The notes beneath the pieces are model-generated. The model did no database searches. It saw only the letters and a list, made by a program, of their open reading frames with translations, and was not told where the DNA came from. 64,000 bases of DNA from Xylophilus rhododendri (GTDB taxonomy: Bacteria > Pseudomonadota > Gammaproteobacteria > Burkholderiales > Burkholderiaceae_C), in NCBI RefSeq assembly GCF_009906855.1, contig NZ_CP047650.1, forward strand, positions 3,844,001 to 3,908,000, written 5' to 3'. Of this stretch, positions 16,577 to 24,130 are shown one piece after another (position 1 is the first letter of the stretch; each line of letters opens with the position of its first letter). Position numbers and translations under genes: made by a program.

Positions 16577-18415
16577 TCAGCGGCCGACCGCGTAGCCCTG
16601 CATGCCGCGCGGGTTCGCGGCGGCGCGCAGCAGCAGCCGGCCCTGGCCATCGCGCTCGCGGCTGCAGGCGGCCATGCGGCTTTCGGACCAGGCAGCGCCG
16701 ACCTTGACCTCGTGGCCGGCGGCGCGCAGGGCCTCGATCTCTTCGGCACCGAAGCGCGACTCCACCGTCAGCTGGTTGAGCCGGGTCTGGCGCGGCCAGA
16801 AGGAGGCGGGGAAATGGTCCACATGCCAGGCCGGCGCGTCGATGGCTTCCTGCAGGTTCATGCCGTGCACCGCGTGGCGCAGGAAGAAGGCGGGCGACCA
16901 CTGGTCCTGCTGGTCGCCGCCGGGCGTGCCGAAGGCCATGTAGGGCTCGCCGTCGCGCAGCGCCATCGAGGGCGAGAGGGTGGTGCAGGGCAGCACCCGC
17001 GGCGTGACGGTGTTGGGCAGGCCCTCGTCCATCCAGGTCATCTGCAGCCGGGTGTTGACGGCGAAGCCCAGCGCCGGCACCACCGGGCTGGAGGACAGCC
17101 AGCCGCCCGAGGGCGTGGCCGCGGCCATGTTGCCGTCCTGGTCGATGACGTCGATGTGGCAGGTGTCGCCGACGAAGATCTCGCGCTCGGCCCATTCGGC
17201 CACCGGCGGCAGGGCGGCGAAGGTGGGCTCGCCGATGCCGAAGCGGGTGTCGGCGGTGAGCAGGGTGCGGCGCGCCGCGTCCAGGTCGGGCAGGCGCGGG
17301 GCGCGGCCTAGCGGGCTGCCGGGCAGGATCTCGGTGCTGGCGCGGTCGTTGACCTGGGCCCAGCGGGCACGCAGGTACTCGTCGGACAGCAGCGCCATCT
17401 GCGCTTCGCGGTCCGCGCCCGGCGCCGCGCCGTACCAGGCCATGCGGTCGGCCATGGCCAGCTTGGCGGCCTCGGCGATGCGGTGCACGAAGCCGGCGGT
17501 GTGCGGTGCATGAGAGCCCAGGTCCGCATGGCGCAGCATGCCGATCTGCTGCAGGAAGGAGGGGCCCTGGCTCCAGAAGCCGCACTTGGCCAGGGTGTAG
17601 CGGCCGAAGTCCACTGTGAGCGGGGCTTCCACCGTGGCGCGCCAGGCGGCCATGTCCTCGTAGCGCAGCAGGCCGCCGGTCTTCTCGCCGCTGGTGTCCT
17701 GCACTTGCTCGGTGCGGTAGTAGCGGTCGATCTCGCGGGCGACGAAGCCGCGGTAGAAGATGTCGACGGCCGCGTCGATCTCGGCGATGCGGCCCGGGCC
17801 GCGGGCCTCGGCCTCTTCCAGCAGGCGCTGGTAGGTGGCGGCCAGCCGGGGCTGGCGGAACAGGGCGCCCGGCCGGGGCACCTTGCCGTCCGGCAGCCAG
17901 ACATCGGCGGACGATGTCCATTGCTCGCGGAACAGGTCCTGCACCGCATAGATCGCCTGCACCGCGCGCGGCACCAGCGGATAGCCGTCGCGGGCGTAGC
18001 CGATGGCTGGCGCCATCACATCGGCCAGCGACCAGGTGCCGTGCTCGCGCAGCACCGTCATCCAGGCACCGAAGGCGCCCGGCACCGTGGCCGGCAAGAG
18101 GCCGATGCCCGGCACCTGCTCGAAGCCCATGCGGCGGAAGTTCTCCACGCTGGCTTCGGCCGGCGCCACGCCCTGGCCGTTGACGGCCAGCATGCGTTTC
18201 TCGCGCTCGCTCCACAGCAGCAGCGGCACCTCGCCGCCCGCGCCGTTGAGGTGCGGCTCCACCACCTGCAGCACCAGGCCGCCGGCCACGGCTGCGTCGA
18301 AGGCATTGCCGCCGCGCTCGAGCACGCCCATGGCCGTCTGGGAGGCCAGCCAGTGGGTGGAGGAGACGACGCCGAAGGTGCCGGAAATCTCGGGACGGGT
18401 GGTGAATGCGCTCAT
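16577..18415 (-). CDS. Gamma-glutamyltransferase family protein without signal peptide
   Basis: A 612-residue Ntn-hydrolase of the gamma-glutamyltranspeptidase family. Self-cleavage should occur before T418 in GDTCHIDVIDQDGN, giving a large subunit of about 417 residues and a small one of 195. Substrate-binding marks include NGAGGEVPLLLW and FGTPGGDQQDQW. Unlike classic periplasmic GGT there is no signal peptide: the protein starts MSAFTTRPEI and enters the domain at once. The large subunit has an insertion rich in charged residues (about 195-250). It may be a cytoplasmic acylase-like member. The next gene is a solute receptor, so it may process an imported gamma-glutamyl or acyl compound. 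Confidence 0.88.
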   Translation of the reverse strand: MSAFTTRPEISGTFGVVSSTHWLASQTAMGVLERGGNAFDAAVAGGLVLQVVEPHLNGAGGEVPLLLWSEREKRMLAVNGQGVAPAEASVENFRRMGFEQVPGIGLLPATVPGAFGAWMTVLREHGTWSLADVMAPAIGYARDGYPLVPRAVQAIYAVQDLFREQWTSSADVWLPDGKVPRPGALFRQPRLAATYQRLLEEAEARGPGRIAEIDAAVDIFYRGFVAREIDRYYRTEQVQDTSGEKTGGLLRYEDMAAWRATVEAPLTVDFGRYTLAKCGFWSQGPSFLQQIGMLRHADLGSHAPHTAGFVHRIAEAAKLAMADRMAWYGAAPGADREAQMALLSDEYLRARWAQVNDRASTEILPGSPLGRAPRLPDLDAARRTLLTADTRFGIGEPTFAALPPVAEWAEREIFVGDTCHIDVIDQDGNMAAATPSGGWLSSSPVVPALGFAVNTRLQMTWMDEGLPNTVTPRVLPCTTLSPSMALRDGEPYMAFGTPGGDQQDQWSPAFFLRHAVHGMNLQEAIDAPAWHVDHFPASFWPRQTRLNQLTVESRFGAEEIEALRAAGHEVKVGAAWSESRMAACSRERDGQGRLLLRAAANPRGMQGYAVGR

Positions 18416-18487
18416 CTGGTGCTTTTAGAGGTCTGCGAAACGAGACCTGAACTGTAGGAGCATGGAATAGACCAATGTGAATGGATC

Positions 18488-18503
18488 TGCATGGGTCCAT
18501 GCA
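18488..18503. promoter_or_regulatory. Inverted repeat in GGT-LysR divergent promoter
   Basis: TGCATG-GGTC-CATGCA between the divergent gamma-glutamyltransferase and lysR genes. A TATATT box at 18512-18517 lies only 6 bases before the lysR ATG, so a transcript from it would be nearly leaderless. The repeat lies about where the -35 of that promoter would be, which suits autorepression. Confidence 0.4.
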
Positions 18504-18523
18504 CCGAAGGCTATATTCGAATC

Positions 18524-19474
18524 ATGGCAAACCCGCAGTCCACCCTCGTCGGCGCCGTCGAATCGCGCATCAAGCTCCGCCACTACCGCCTGTTGCTGGC
18601 CCTGGACCGGCACCGCTCCATCACCCGCGTCGCCGAGGCGCTGGACATCAGCCAGCCCAGCGTGACCCGTGCCCTGGCCGAGATCGAGAGCACCTTCCGC
18701 ACCGTGCTCTTCGCCCGCACCGGCCGCGGCCTGGAACCGACCGCCGCGGGCGAGGTGTTGATCGCCCGCGCCGCCTACGCCATCGCCGAGAACCAGGCCC
18801 TGCTGAGCGAACTCGACAGCGTGCAGGCCGGCCGCCAGGGGCGGCTGCGGGTCGGCGTGATTCCCTATGCCTCGACACGTGTGCTGGAAAGCACCTGGTC
18901 CCACCTCTACGCCCTGCGGCCGCGTGTGGCGGTGATGTCGGTGGAGGACCTGAGCGGCAACCTCACCGCCGCCCTGCGCCGGCGCGAGCTGGACTGCGCC
19001 ATCTGCCGCTTCGCCGAACGCGGCACCGGCGCCGAGGACGACGGGCTGGAGCAGGTGCTGCTCTACCAGCAGCAGCCGCGCCTGGTGGTGGCCCGCCCGA
19101 GCGCCGCGCTGCTGACGCGTTTCCCGGAGGTGGACATCGCCAAGCTCGCCGACATGGACTGGATCTTCCCGCCGGCCGACGCGCCGATCCGCGCCATGCT
19201 CGACACCCTCTTCTCGGCGGCCGGCCGCCGCCCGCCGGTGCCCGCCCTCGAAGCCTATGCCGTGCGCACCGTGGCCACGGCCCTGCGCACCCTGCCGCGC
19301 GGCATCACCGTGCTGCCCGACGACATCGCACAGGCCGTGTGTGTGGGCGGCGGTGCGGAGGTGCTGCCGCAAGCCTTGCCCTGGAGCCTGCCGCCGGTAG
19401 GGCTAGCCTGGATGCGCGGCTCGCCGAAGACGGCCTTGATCCAGGGCTTGCAGCAGGCCTTGCAGGGCCTGTAA
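18524..19474 (+). CDS. LysR-family regulator (GbpR/PcaQ-like subgroup)
   Basis: A 316-residue LysR protein. The DNA-binding domain reads RIKLRHYRLLLALDRHRSITRVAEALDISQPSVTRALAEIE (residues 11-51, split here only in description). The effector domain begins GRLRVGVIPYASTRV. The RHYRLL start and ITRVAEALDISQPSVTRAL are typical of the GbpR/PcaQ/ galactose-binding regulator group. It diverges from the GGT operon at 18415, its most likely target; the ABC genes that follow are on the other strand. Confidence 0.9.
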   Translation: MANPQSTLVGAVESRIKLRHYRLLLALDRHRSITRVAEALDISQPSVTRALAEIESTFRTVLFARTGRGLEPTAAGEVLIARAAYAIAENQALLSELDSVQAGRQGRLRVGVIPYASTRVLESTWSHLYALRPRVAVMSVEDLSGNLTAALRRRELDCAICRFAERGTGAEDDGLEQVLLYQQQPRLVVARPSAALLTRFPEVDIAKLADMDWIFPPADAPIRAMLDTLFSAAGRRPPVPALEAYAVRTVATALRTLPRGITVLPDDIAQAVCVGGGAEVLPQALPWSLPPVGLAWMRGSPKTALIQGLQQALQGL

Positions 19475-19486
19475 GCCCCGCCCGCC

Positions 19487-20248
19487 TCACCGCCAGGGCA
19501 TCAGCTTCTTCTCCGCCAGCGCCACCGCCCCATAGAGCAGCAGCCCCATCGCCGCCAGCATCAGTACCGCGGCGAACACCCGGGTGGTGTCGAAGGTGCC
19601 CTGCGCGCTCAGGATCACATAGCCCAGGCCCTTCTGCGAGGCCACGAACTCGCCCACGATGGCGCCGACCAGCGACAGCGAGATGGCCACCTTGAAGCCC
19701 GCCAGGATGGAGGGCAGGGCGCCGGGCAGCCGCACCTTGAAGAAGAACTGCAGCGGCGAGCCCTTGAGCACCCGGCCCAGGTCCATCACGTCGGTCGAGA
19801 CCGAACGCAGGCCGTGCATGGTGTCCACGATCACCGCGAAGACGGCGACCAGAAAGGCGATGGCGATCTTGGGCTGCGAGCCGGTGCCCATCCAGATCAC
19901 GAAGATCGGCGCCACCGCCACCTTGGGCACGCTGTTCAGGCCCACGATCAGCGGATAGACCGTGTGCTCGAACCAGGCCGAGGACACCAGCAGCGTGGCC
20001 AGCAACACCCCCAGCACGGCGGCGAGCACGAAGCCGGCCAGGGTGGTCATCAGGGTGTACGCGGCATGGTCGAGGTACCAAGCCCATTCGCCTGCCAACT
20101 CGGCGATGACGGCGGTGGGCGGCGGCAGCAGGATGGGCTTGACGTGCAAGGCCCGCACCAGGACCTCCCACAGGGCCAGGAAGACGATCAACGAGGCGGT
20201 GCCCAGCACCCAGCGGCGCCCTGCGGATGCGGTGGATGCGCTGCTCAT
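19487..20248 (-). CDS. ABC transporter permease (SsuC/TauC/NMT1-type)
   Basis: A 253-residue inner-membrane permease with about six helices and the EAA-loop sequence DLGRVLKGSPLQFFFKVRLPGALPSILAGF. It belongs to the nitrate/taurine/thiamine-precursor type importers. Its ATG overlaps the ATPase stop by 4 bases. It is the last gene of a long minus-strand operon that begins with the TRAP receptor at 29757, so its substrate is probably a pyridine carboxylate or related compound. Confidence 0.9.
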   Translation of the reverse strand: MSSASTASAGRRWVLGTASLIVFLALWEVLVRALHVKPILLPPPTAVIAELAGEWAWYLDHAAYTLMTTLAGFVLAAVLGVLLATLLVSSAWFEHTVYPLIVGLNSVPKVAVAPIFVIWMGTGSQPKIAIAFLVAVFAVIVDTMHGLRSVSTDVMDLGRVLKGSPLQFFFKVRLPGALPSILAGFKVAISLSLVGAIVGEFVASQKGLGYVILSAQGTFDTTRVFAAVLMLAAMGLLLYGAVALAEKKLMPWR

Positions 20249-21051
20249 GCGGCGATGCTTTCGTCGATGGGGCCGGGGTCTTCGTTGAGCAGGCCCATCT
20301 CGCCGAAGAGCCGGCGGATGCGGCCGGTGTAGCGGCCGAACTCGGGCGTCTCGCGCACCGCGAGGCGGCGTGGGCGCGGCAGGTCGATCTCGATGATCTC
20401 GGCGATGCGGCCCGGGCGCGGCGAGAACACGACGACCCGGTCCGCCAGGAACACCGCCTCGGCGATGCCGTGGGTGACGAAGACGACGGTGTTGCGGGTC
20501 TTCATCCAGATGCGCTGCAGCTCGGCGTTCATCTGGTCGCGGGTGAGTGCATCGAGCGCGCCGAAAGGCTCGTCCATCAGCAGCAGGCTGGGCTGGTCGA
20601 TCAGCGCCCGGCAGATGGCCGCGCGCTGGCGCATGCCGCCGGAGAGCTGCTTGGGATAACGATCGGCGAAGTCGCTCAGACCGGTCAGCGCCAGCAGTTC
20701 CCGCAGCGCCTGCCGGTACTGCGCCACCGGCTTGCCGGCGAACTCCACCGGCAGCAGGATGTTGCGGGCGATGCTGCGCCATTCCAGCAGGGCGTCGCGC
20801 TGGAACACCATGCCCACATGGTCGGGCGGGCCGGAGATCGGCCGGCCGTCGGCTTGCAGGCTGCCGGAGCTGATCGGCTCCAGCCCGGCGATGCAGCGCA
20901 GGAAGGTGCTCTTGCCGCAGCCGCTCGGGCCCAGGATGCTGACGAACTCGCCCGGCTTCACATCGAGCGAGATGCCGTCGAGCGCCAGCAGCGGCGGCTC
21001 GCCCGGATAACGCTTGCGGACCTCGGCGGCGTGGAGCGTGGCCGCGCTCAT
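20245..21051 (-). CDS. ABC transporter ATP-binding protein
   Basis: A 268-residue ATPase. Walker A is GPSGCGKST (about 40-48), the signature LSGGMRQRAAICRAL, Walker B SLLLMDEPFGALD, with the switch His in FVTHGIAEAVF. It is of the SsuB/TauB/NrtD type and drives the permease encoded next. It overlaps both neighbours by 4 bases (ATGA), so the three transporter genes are tightly coupled. Confidence 0.94.
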   Translation of the reverse strand: MSAATLHAAEVRKRYPGEPPLLALDGISLDVKPGEFVSILGPSGCGKSTFLRCIAGLEPISSGSLQADGRPISGPPDHVGMVFQRDALLEWRSIARNILLPVEFAGKPVAQYRQALRELLALTGLSDFADRYPKQLSGGMRQRAAICRALIDQPSLLLMDEPFGALDALTRDQMNAELQRIWMKTRNTVVFVTHGIAEAVFLADRVVVFSPRPGRIAEIIEIDLPRPRRLAVRETPEFGRYTGRIRRLFGEMGLLNEDPGPIDESIAA

Positions 21052-22052
21052 TTCACGGCCGGGGCGGGGCGCACCAGGCCGGGCTCGAAAAAGTCCTTGC
21101 CGTCCTTCGAGTTCTTCATCAAGCCGGCGTCGGTCAGGGTCTTCACGGCGACGGTGAAGTCCTCGGCCACCGGCGTGCCCAGCGGGCTGCCGGCGGGCGC
21201 GGGCAGCTTGAAGAAGCCCTTCAGGGCATCGATCTGGCCACGCAGCACCTTCTTGTCCAGCTTGGCCTGCGGGCGCTGGGCGACGATGGCCTCGACCGCC
21301 TCGTCCTCGTGGCCTTCGTAGATGTACTGCCAGGCGGCCGACACCACGCTGGAAAAACGCGCGATGGCCTCGCGTTTGGCGGCGATCTTCGACTCGGTGG
21401 CGAACAGGCCGAAGCTCGGCATGTTGAGTTTGTAGTCGGCGAAACGGATGCCCTCCGAAGGCCGGCTCTGCGACACCACCGGCAGGAAGAAGGGAATGGT
21501 CGAGAAGGCCGCATCGGCCCGGCCCGCCATATAGGTGCCGGCCTTGCTGGCGGCATCCACGCTGACCAGCTCCAGGTCGCCGCGCTTGAGGCCGCCCGCG
21601 GCCAGGAAGGAGTCGATGAAGGGCGCCTCCAGCGAGCCGGCGGTGTAGACCACCTTCTTGCCCTTCAGGTCCGCCGGCCCCTTGATGCCGGCACCGGTGG
21701 GCACCAGCAGGCCGACGTCGCTCAGGCGCGCGAACACCGCCACCGCCTTCACCGGCAGGCCCTTGTCGCGGGCGATCATCATCGAGGCGAGCGCGGCATG
21801 GCCGATGTCGAACTGGTCGCCCGAACCCACCAGCTGCACCGTGGTGACCGAGCCGTTGCCGTCCTCCATCTCCACGTCGAGCTTCGCCGCCGCGAACCAG
21901 CCCTTCTGCTGCGCCAGGTGCATGGCGCCCTGCACGCCCCAGGGCGTCCAGTCGAGCCGGACCTTGAGTTTGTCCATGCCCTGGGCAAGAGCGCCCGTGG
22001 CCAGGGACAGTCCCAGCAGGCAGGCCGCGAGGCGGGAGACGAAACGGTTCAT
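21048..22052 (-). CDS. ABC substrate-binding protein (NMT1/THI5-like)
   Basis: A 334-residue periplasmic binding protein. The signal peptide MNRFVSRLAACLLGLSLATGALAQG is cleaved after ALA. The fold shows KVRLDWTPWGVQGAMHLAQQKG, IGHAALASMM and DLKGKKVVYTAGS. This group binds thiamine-pyrimidine precursors, sulfonates, phthalate or other aromatic acids. It lies 35 bases downstream of the molybdenum hydroxylase genes in one operon, so an N-heteroaromatic acid is a reasonable ligand. Confidence 0.9.
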   Translation of the reverse strand: MNRFVSRLAACLLGLSLATGALAQGMDKLKVRLDWTPWGVQGAMHLAQQKGWFAAAKLDVEMEDGNGSVTTVQLVGSGDQFDIGHAALASMMIARDKGLPVKAVAVFARLSDVGLLVPTGAGIKGPADLKGKKVVYTAGSLEAPFIDSFLAAGGLKRGDLELVSVDAASKAGTYMAGRADAAFSTIPFFLPVVSQSRPSEGIRFADYKLNMPSFGLFATESKIAAKREAIARFSSVVSAAWQYIYEGHEDEAVEAIVAQRPQAKLDKKVLRGQIDALKGFFKLPAPAGSPLGTPVAEDFTVAVKTLTDAGLMKNSKDGKDFFEPGLVRPAPAVK

Positions 22053-22087
22053 GCGGGACCTCCGGAAAAATGGCCAAGAAGACGAAA

Positions 22088-23281
22088 TCAGCCGTCGCGG
22101 CCGAACAGGCGTTTGATGCGCGACCAGATCACACTCATCGCCAGCCCGAAGGCATTGATGTGGGCGCTGGGCAGCGGCGCATCGGCGGCGCGTTCCGGGT
22201 CCAGCCGCAAGGCCACGTTGCGGCCGAAGTCCTGGATCATCCGGGCGACGAAATCCTTGACCAGCCCCGATCGCGAGAACTGTGCCAGCGGGCCCTGCAG
22301 CGAATAGAGCAGGTCGACCTCCACCCGGGTGCCGCCGTCGTCCAGCGCCACCATGCGGTAGGACACGTCGCCGTTGGCCCTGGACTTGCTGATCGAGTCC
22401 TGCCCCGCCCCCTTGAGCACGGCCGAGCGCCGTGCGTCGTCGCGCTCCAGCCGGGCGGCGCCGGCGAAGCTGGCCGACATGGGGCCGAACTTGATGGCGA
22501 TGCGGCCCTTGACCCGGTCCTCGGCATGTTCGCTCAGCTCGGCGCCAGGCAGGCAGCCGGCCACGGCGGGCAGGTCGGTCATGAAGGCCCAGACCGTCCC
22601 GGGCGGATAGGGCACGGTGAAGCTGCCCTGGATGTTGGTGCCGCCCCTGGTGCCGGAAACAGGCGCGGCGGCCTCCTCGCGCGGGGCTTCTGCCGCGGCG
22701 GCGAGGGTGCCGCTGTCGGTGGCGGTGAAGGTGCGGAAGGGCTTGCGTTGCGGGGCTGGTCCGCCGTCGGGCCGGGGCAGGGCGGCGCGCAGCGCGGACA
22801 CGGCGGGCACACCCTCGCCCCGGCACTGTTCCAGCACATCCAGGATCGCGTTCACGATGCCCATGTAGCCGGTGCAGCGGCACAGGTTGCCGGCCAGTTC
22901 CAGCCGCACCCGGGCCTCGTCGGCATCGGGCAGGCGCAGCACGATGTCGCGCGAAGTGGCCAGCATGCCCGGCGTGCAGAAGCCGCATTGCAGGGCGTGG
23001 TGGCGGCTGAAGGCCGGCCGCAGCAGGGCCATGACGGGGTCGCCGTCGTAGCCCTCCACGGTGGTCACGCTTTGCCGGTCGCAGGCGCTGGTGAAGGTGA
23101 TGCAGCTGCGCACCGGCCGGCCTTCCACCAGCACGGTGCAGGCGCCGCAGACGCCGTGTTCGCAGCCGAGGTGGGTGCCGGTCTGGCGGCCTTCCTCGCG
23201 CACGAAATCGCCCAGGTGCATGCGGGCCGGCACGTCCTTGCGGAGACTGCGGCGGTTGACTTCGATGACGACGGCGTTCAT
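22088..23281 (-). CDS. 2Fe-2S subunit of molybdenum hydroxylase fused to CoxG-like SRPBCC domain
   Basis: A 397-residue fusion. Residues 1-150 form the two-cluster iron-sulfur subunit of the xanthine dehydrogenase/CO dehydrogenase family. The plant-type cluster uses C40, C45, C48 and C60; the second uses C99, C102, C134 and C136. A Pro/Ala linker (about 150-210) leads to a CoxG-type SRPBCC domain (about 212-370, starting [16 protein letters not shown]), normally a separate membrane-anchoring or cofactor-handling protein. It passes electrons from the large subunit to FAD. It overlaps the FAD subunit stop by 4 bases. By context it belongs to a picolinate 6-hydroxylase. Confidence 0.9.
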   Translation of the reverse strand: MNAVVIEVNRRSLRKDVPARMHLGDFVREEGRQTGTHLGCEHGVCGACTVLVEGRPVRSCITFTSACDRQSVTTVEGYDGDPVMALLRPAFSRHHALQCGFCTPGMLATSRDIVLRLPDADEARVRLELAGNLCRCTGYMGIVNAILDVLEQCRGEGVPAVSALRAALPRPDGGPAPQRKPFRTFTATDSGTLAAAAEAPREEAAAPVSGTRGGTNIQGSFTVPYPPGTVWAFMTDLPAVAGCLPGAELSEHAEDRVKGRIAIKFGPMSASFAGAARLERDDARRSAVLKGAGQDSISKSRANGDVSYRMVALDDGGTRVEVDLLYSLQGPLAQFSRSGLVKDFVARMIQDFGRNVALRLDPERAADAPLPSAHINAFGLAMSVIWSRIKRLFGRDG

Positions 23282-24120
23282 GCGCTTTCCTTCTCGTGGC
23301 CCAGCACTTCTTCCAGGCAGCGGCGCAGCGTGGCCGCGATCAGCTTGCGGTCCACCGCGTCCTTGCCCGGCGCGGCGGCGGCGATGGCCGCCTGCACCTC
23401 ATCGCGCGAGGGCAAGGCGCCGCTGGCGGCGAAGGCGGCGGCCAGGCCCGGCAGGGCGCGGGGGGCGCCGTCCAGCGCGCCGATGACGATGCGGGCGAAG
23501 CCGCTGTCCGCATCGAACACCGCGCAGCAGCTGGCCTCGGCGAACTCGCCCGGCTTGCGGCAGAACTTGGTGTAGCCCCAGCGGGCATCGGCGCCCAGGC
23601 GCGGGATGTGCACGGCGGCGATCAGCTCGCCGGCCTCGAGGGCCGTGGTGTAGGCGCCGAGCATGAAACGCTCCATCGGCAGCAGGCGTTTGCCGCTGGC
23701 CGAGACGATCTCCAGCCGCGCCGCCAGCGCCGTCATGGCCAGCACCCAGTCGGCCGCCGGATCGGCATGCGCCAGGCTGCCGGCCACCGTGCCGCGGTTG
23801 CGCACCGCGCGGTAGGCGATGCCGGCGGCCACCGTCTGCAGCAGGGTGCCGCGCAGCTCGGGGAAGACGCCGTCCTCGATCTCCGCATGGGTCACCGAAC
23901 CGCCGATGCGCAGCGCGCCGGCTTCCACGGTCACCTCGCGCATGCCGGGCAGGCGGCTCACGTCCACCACCGCGCGCGGCCGGGCCAGGCGCAGGTTGAG
24001 CATGGGGCCCAGCGACTGGCTGCCGCCCATCGGCTTGGTGTCTCCCGCGCCCTCGGCCAAGAGCTGCAGGCCCTGCTGCAGGTCGGCGGGGCGGGTGTAG
24101 TCGAACAATGCCGCTTTCAT
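23278..24120 (-). CDS. FAD subunit of molybdenum hydroxylase (CoxM-type)
   Basis: A 280-residue FAD-binding subunit of the vanillyl-alcohol-oxidase fold. The FAD loops are KPMGGSQSLGPMLNLR and TVAGSLAHADPAADW, followed by the CO-dehydrogenase flavoprotein C-terminal domain. It takes electrons from the 2Fe-2S subunit. It starts 10 bases after the large-subunit gene. Length and motif order are those of CoxM, NdhA and other heteroaromatic hydroxylase medium subunits. Confidence 0.93.
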   Translation of the reverse strand: MKAALFDYTRPADLQQGLQLLAEGAGDTKPMGGSQSLGPMLNLRLARPRAVVDVSRLPGMREVTVEAGALRIGGSVTHAEIEDGVFPELRGTLLQTVAAGIAYRAVRNRGTVAGSLAHADPAADWVLAMTALAARLEIVSASGKRLLPMERFMLGAYTTALEAGELIAAVHIPRLGADARWGYTKFCRKPGEFAEASCCAVFDADSGFARIVIGALDGAPRALPGLAAAFAASGALPSRDEVQAAIAAAAPGKDAVDRKLIAATLRRCLEEVLGHEKESA

Positions 24121-24130
24121 GGCTGTCTCC

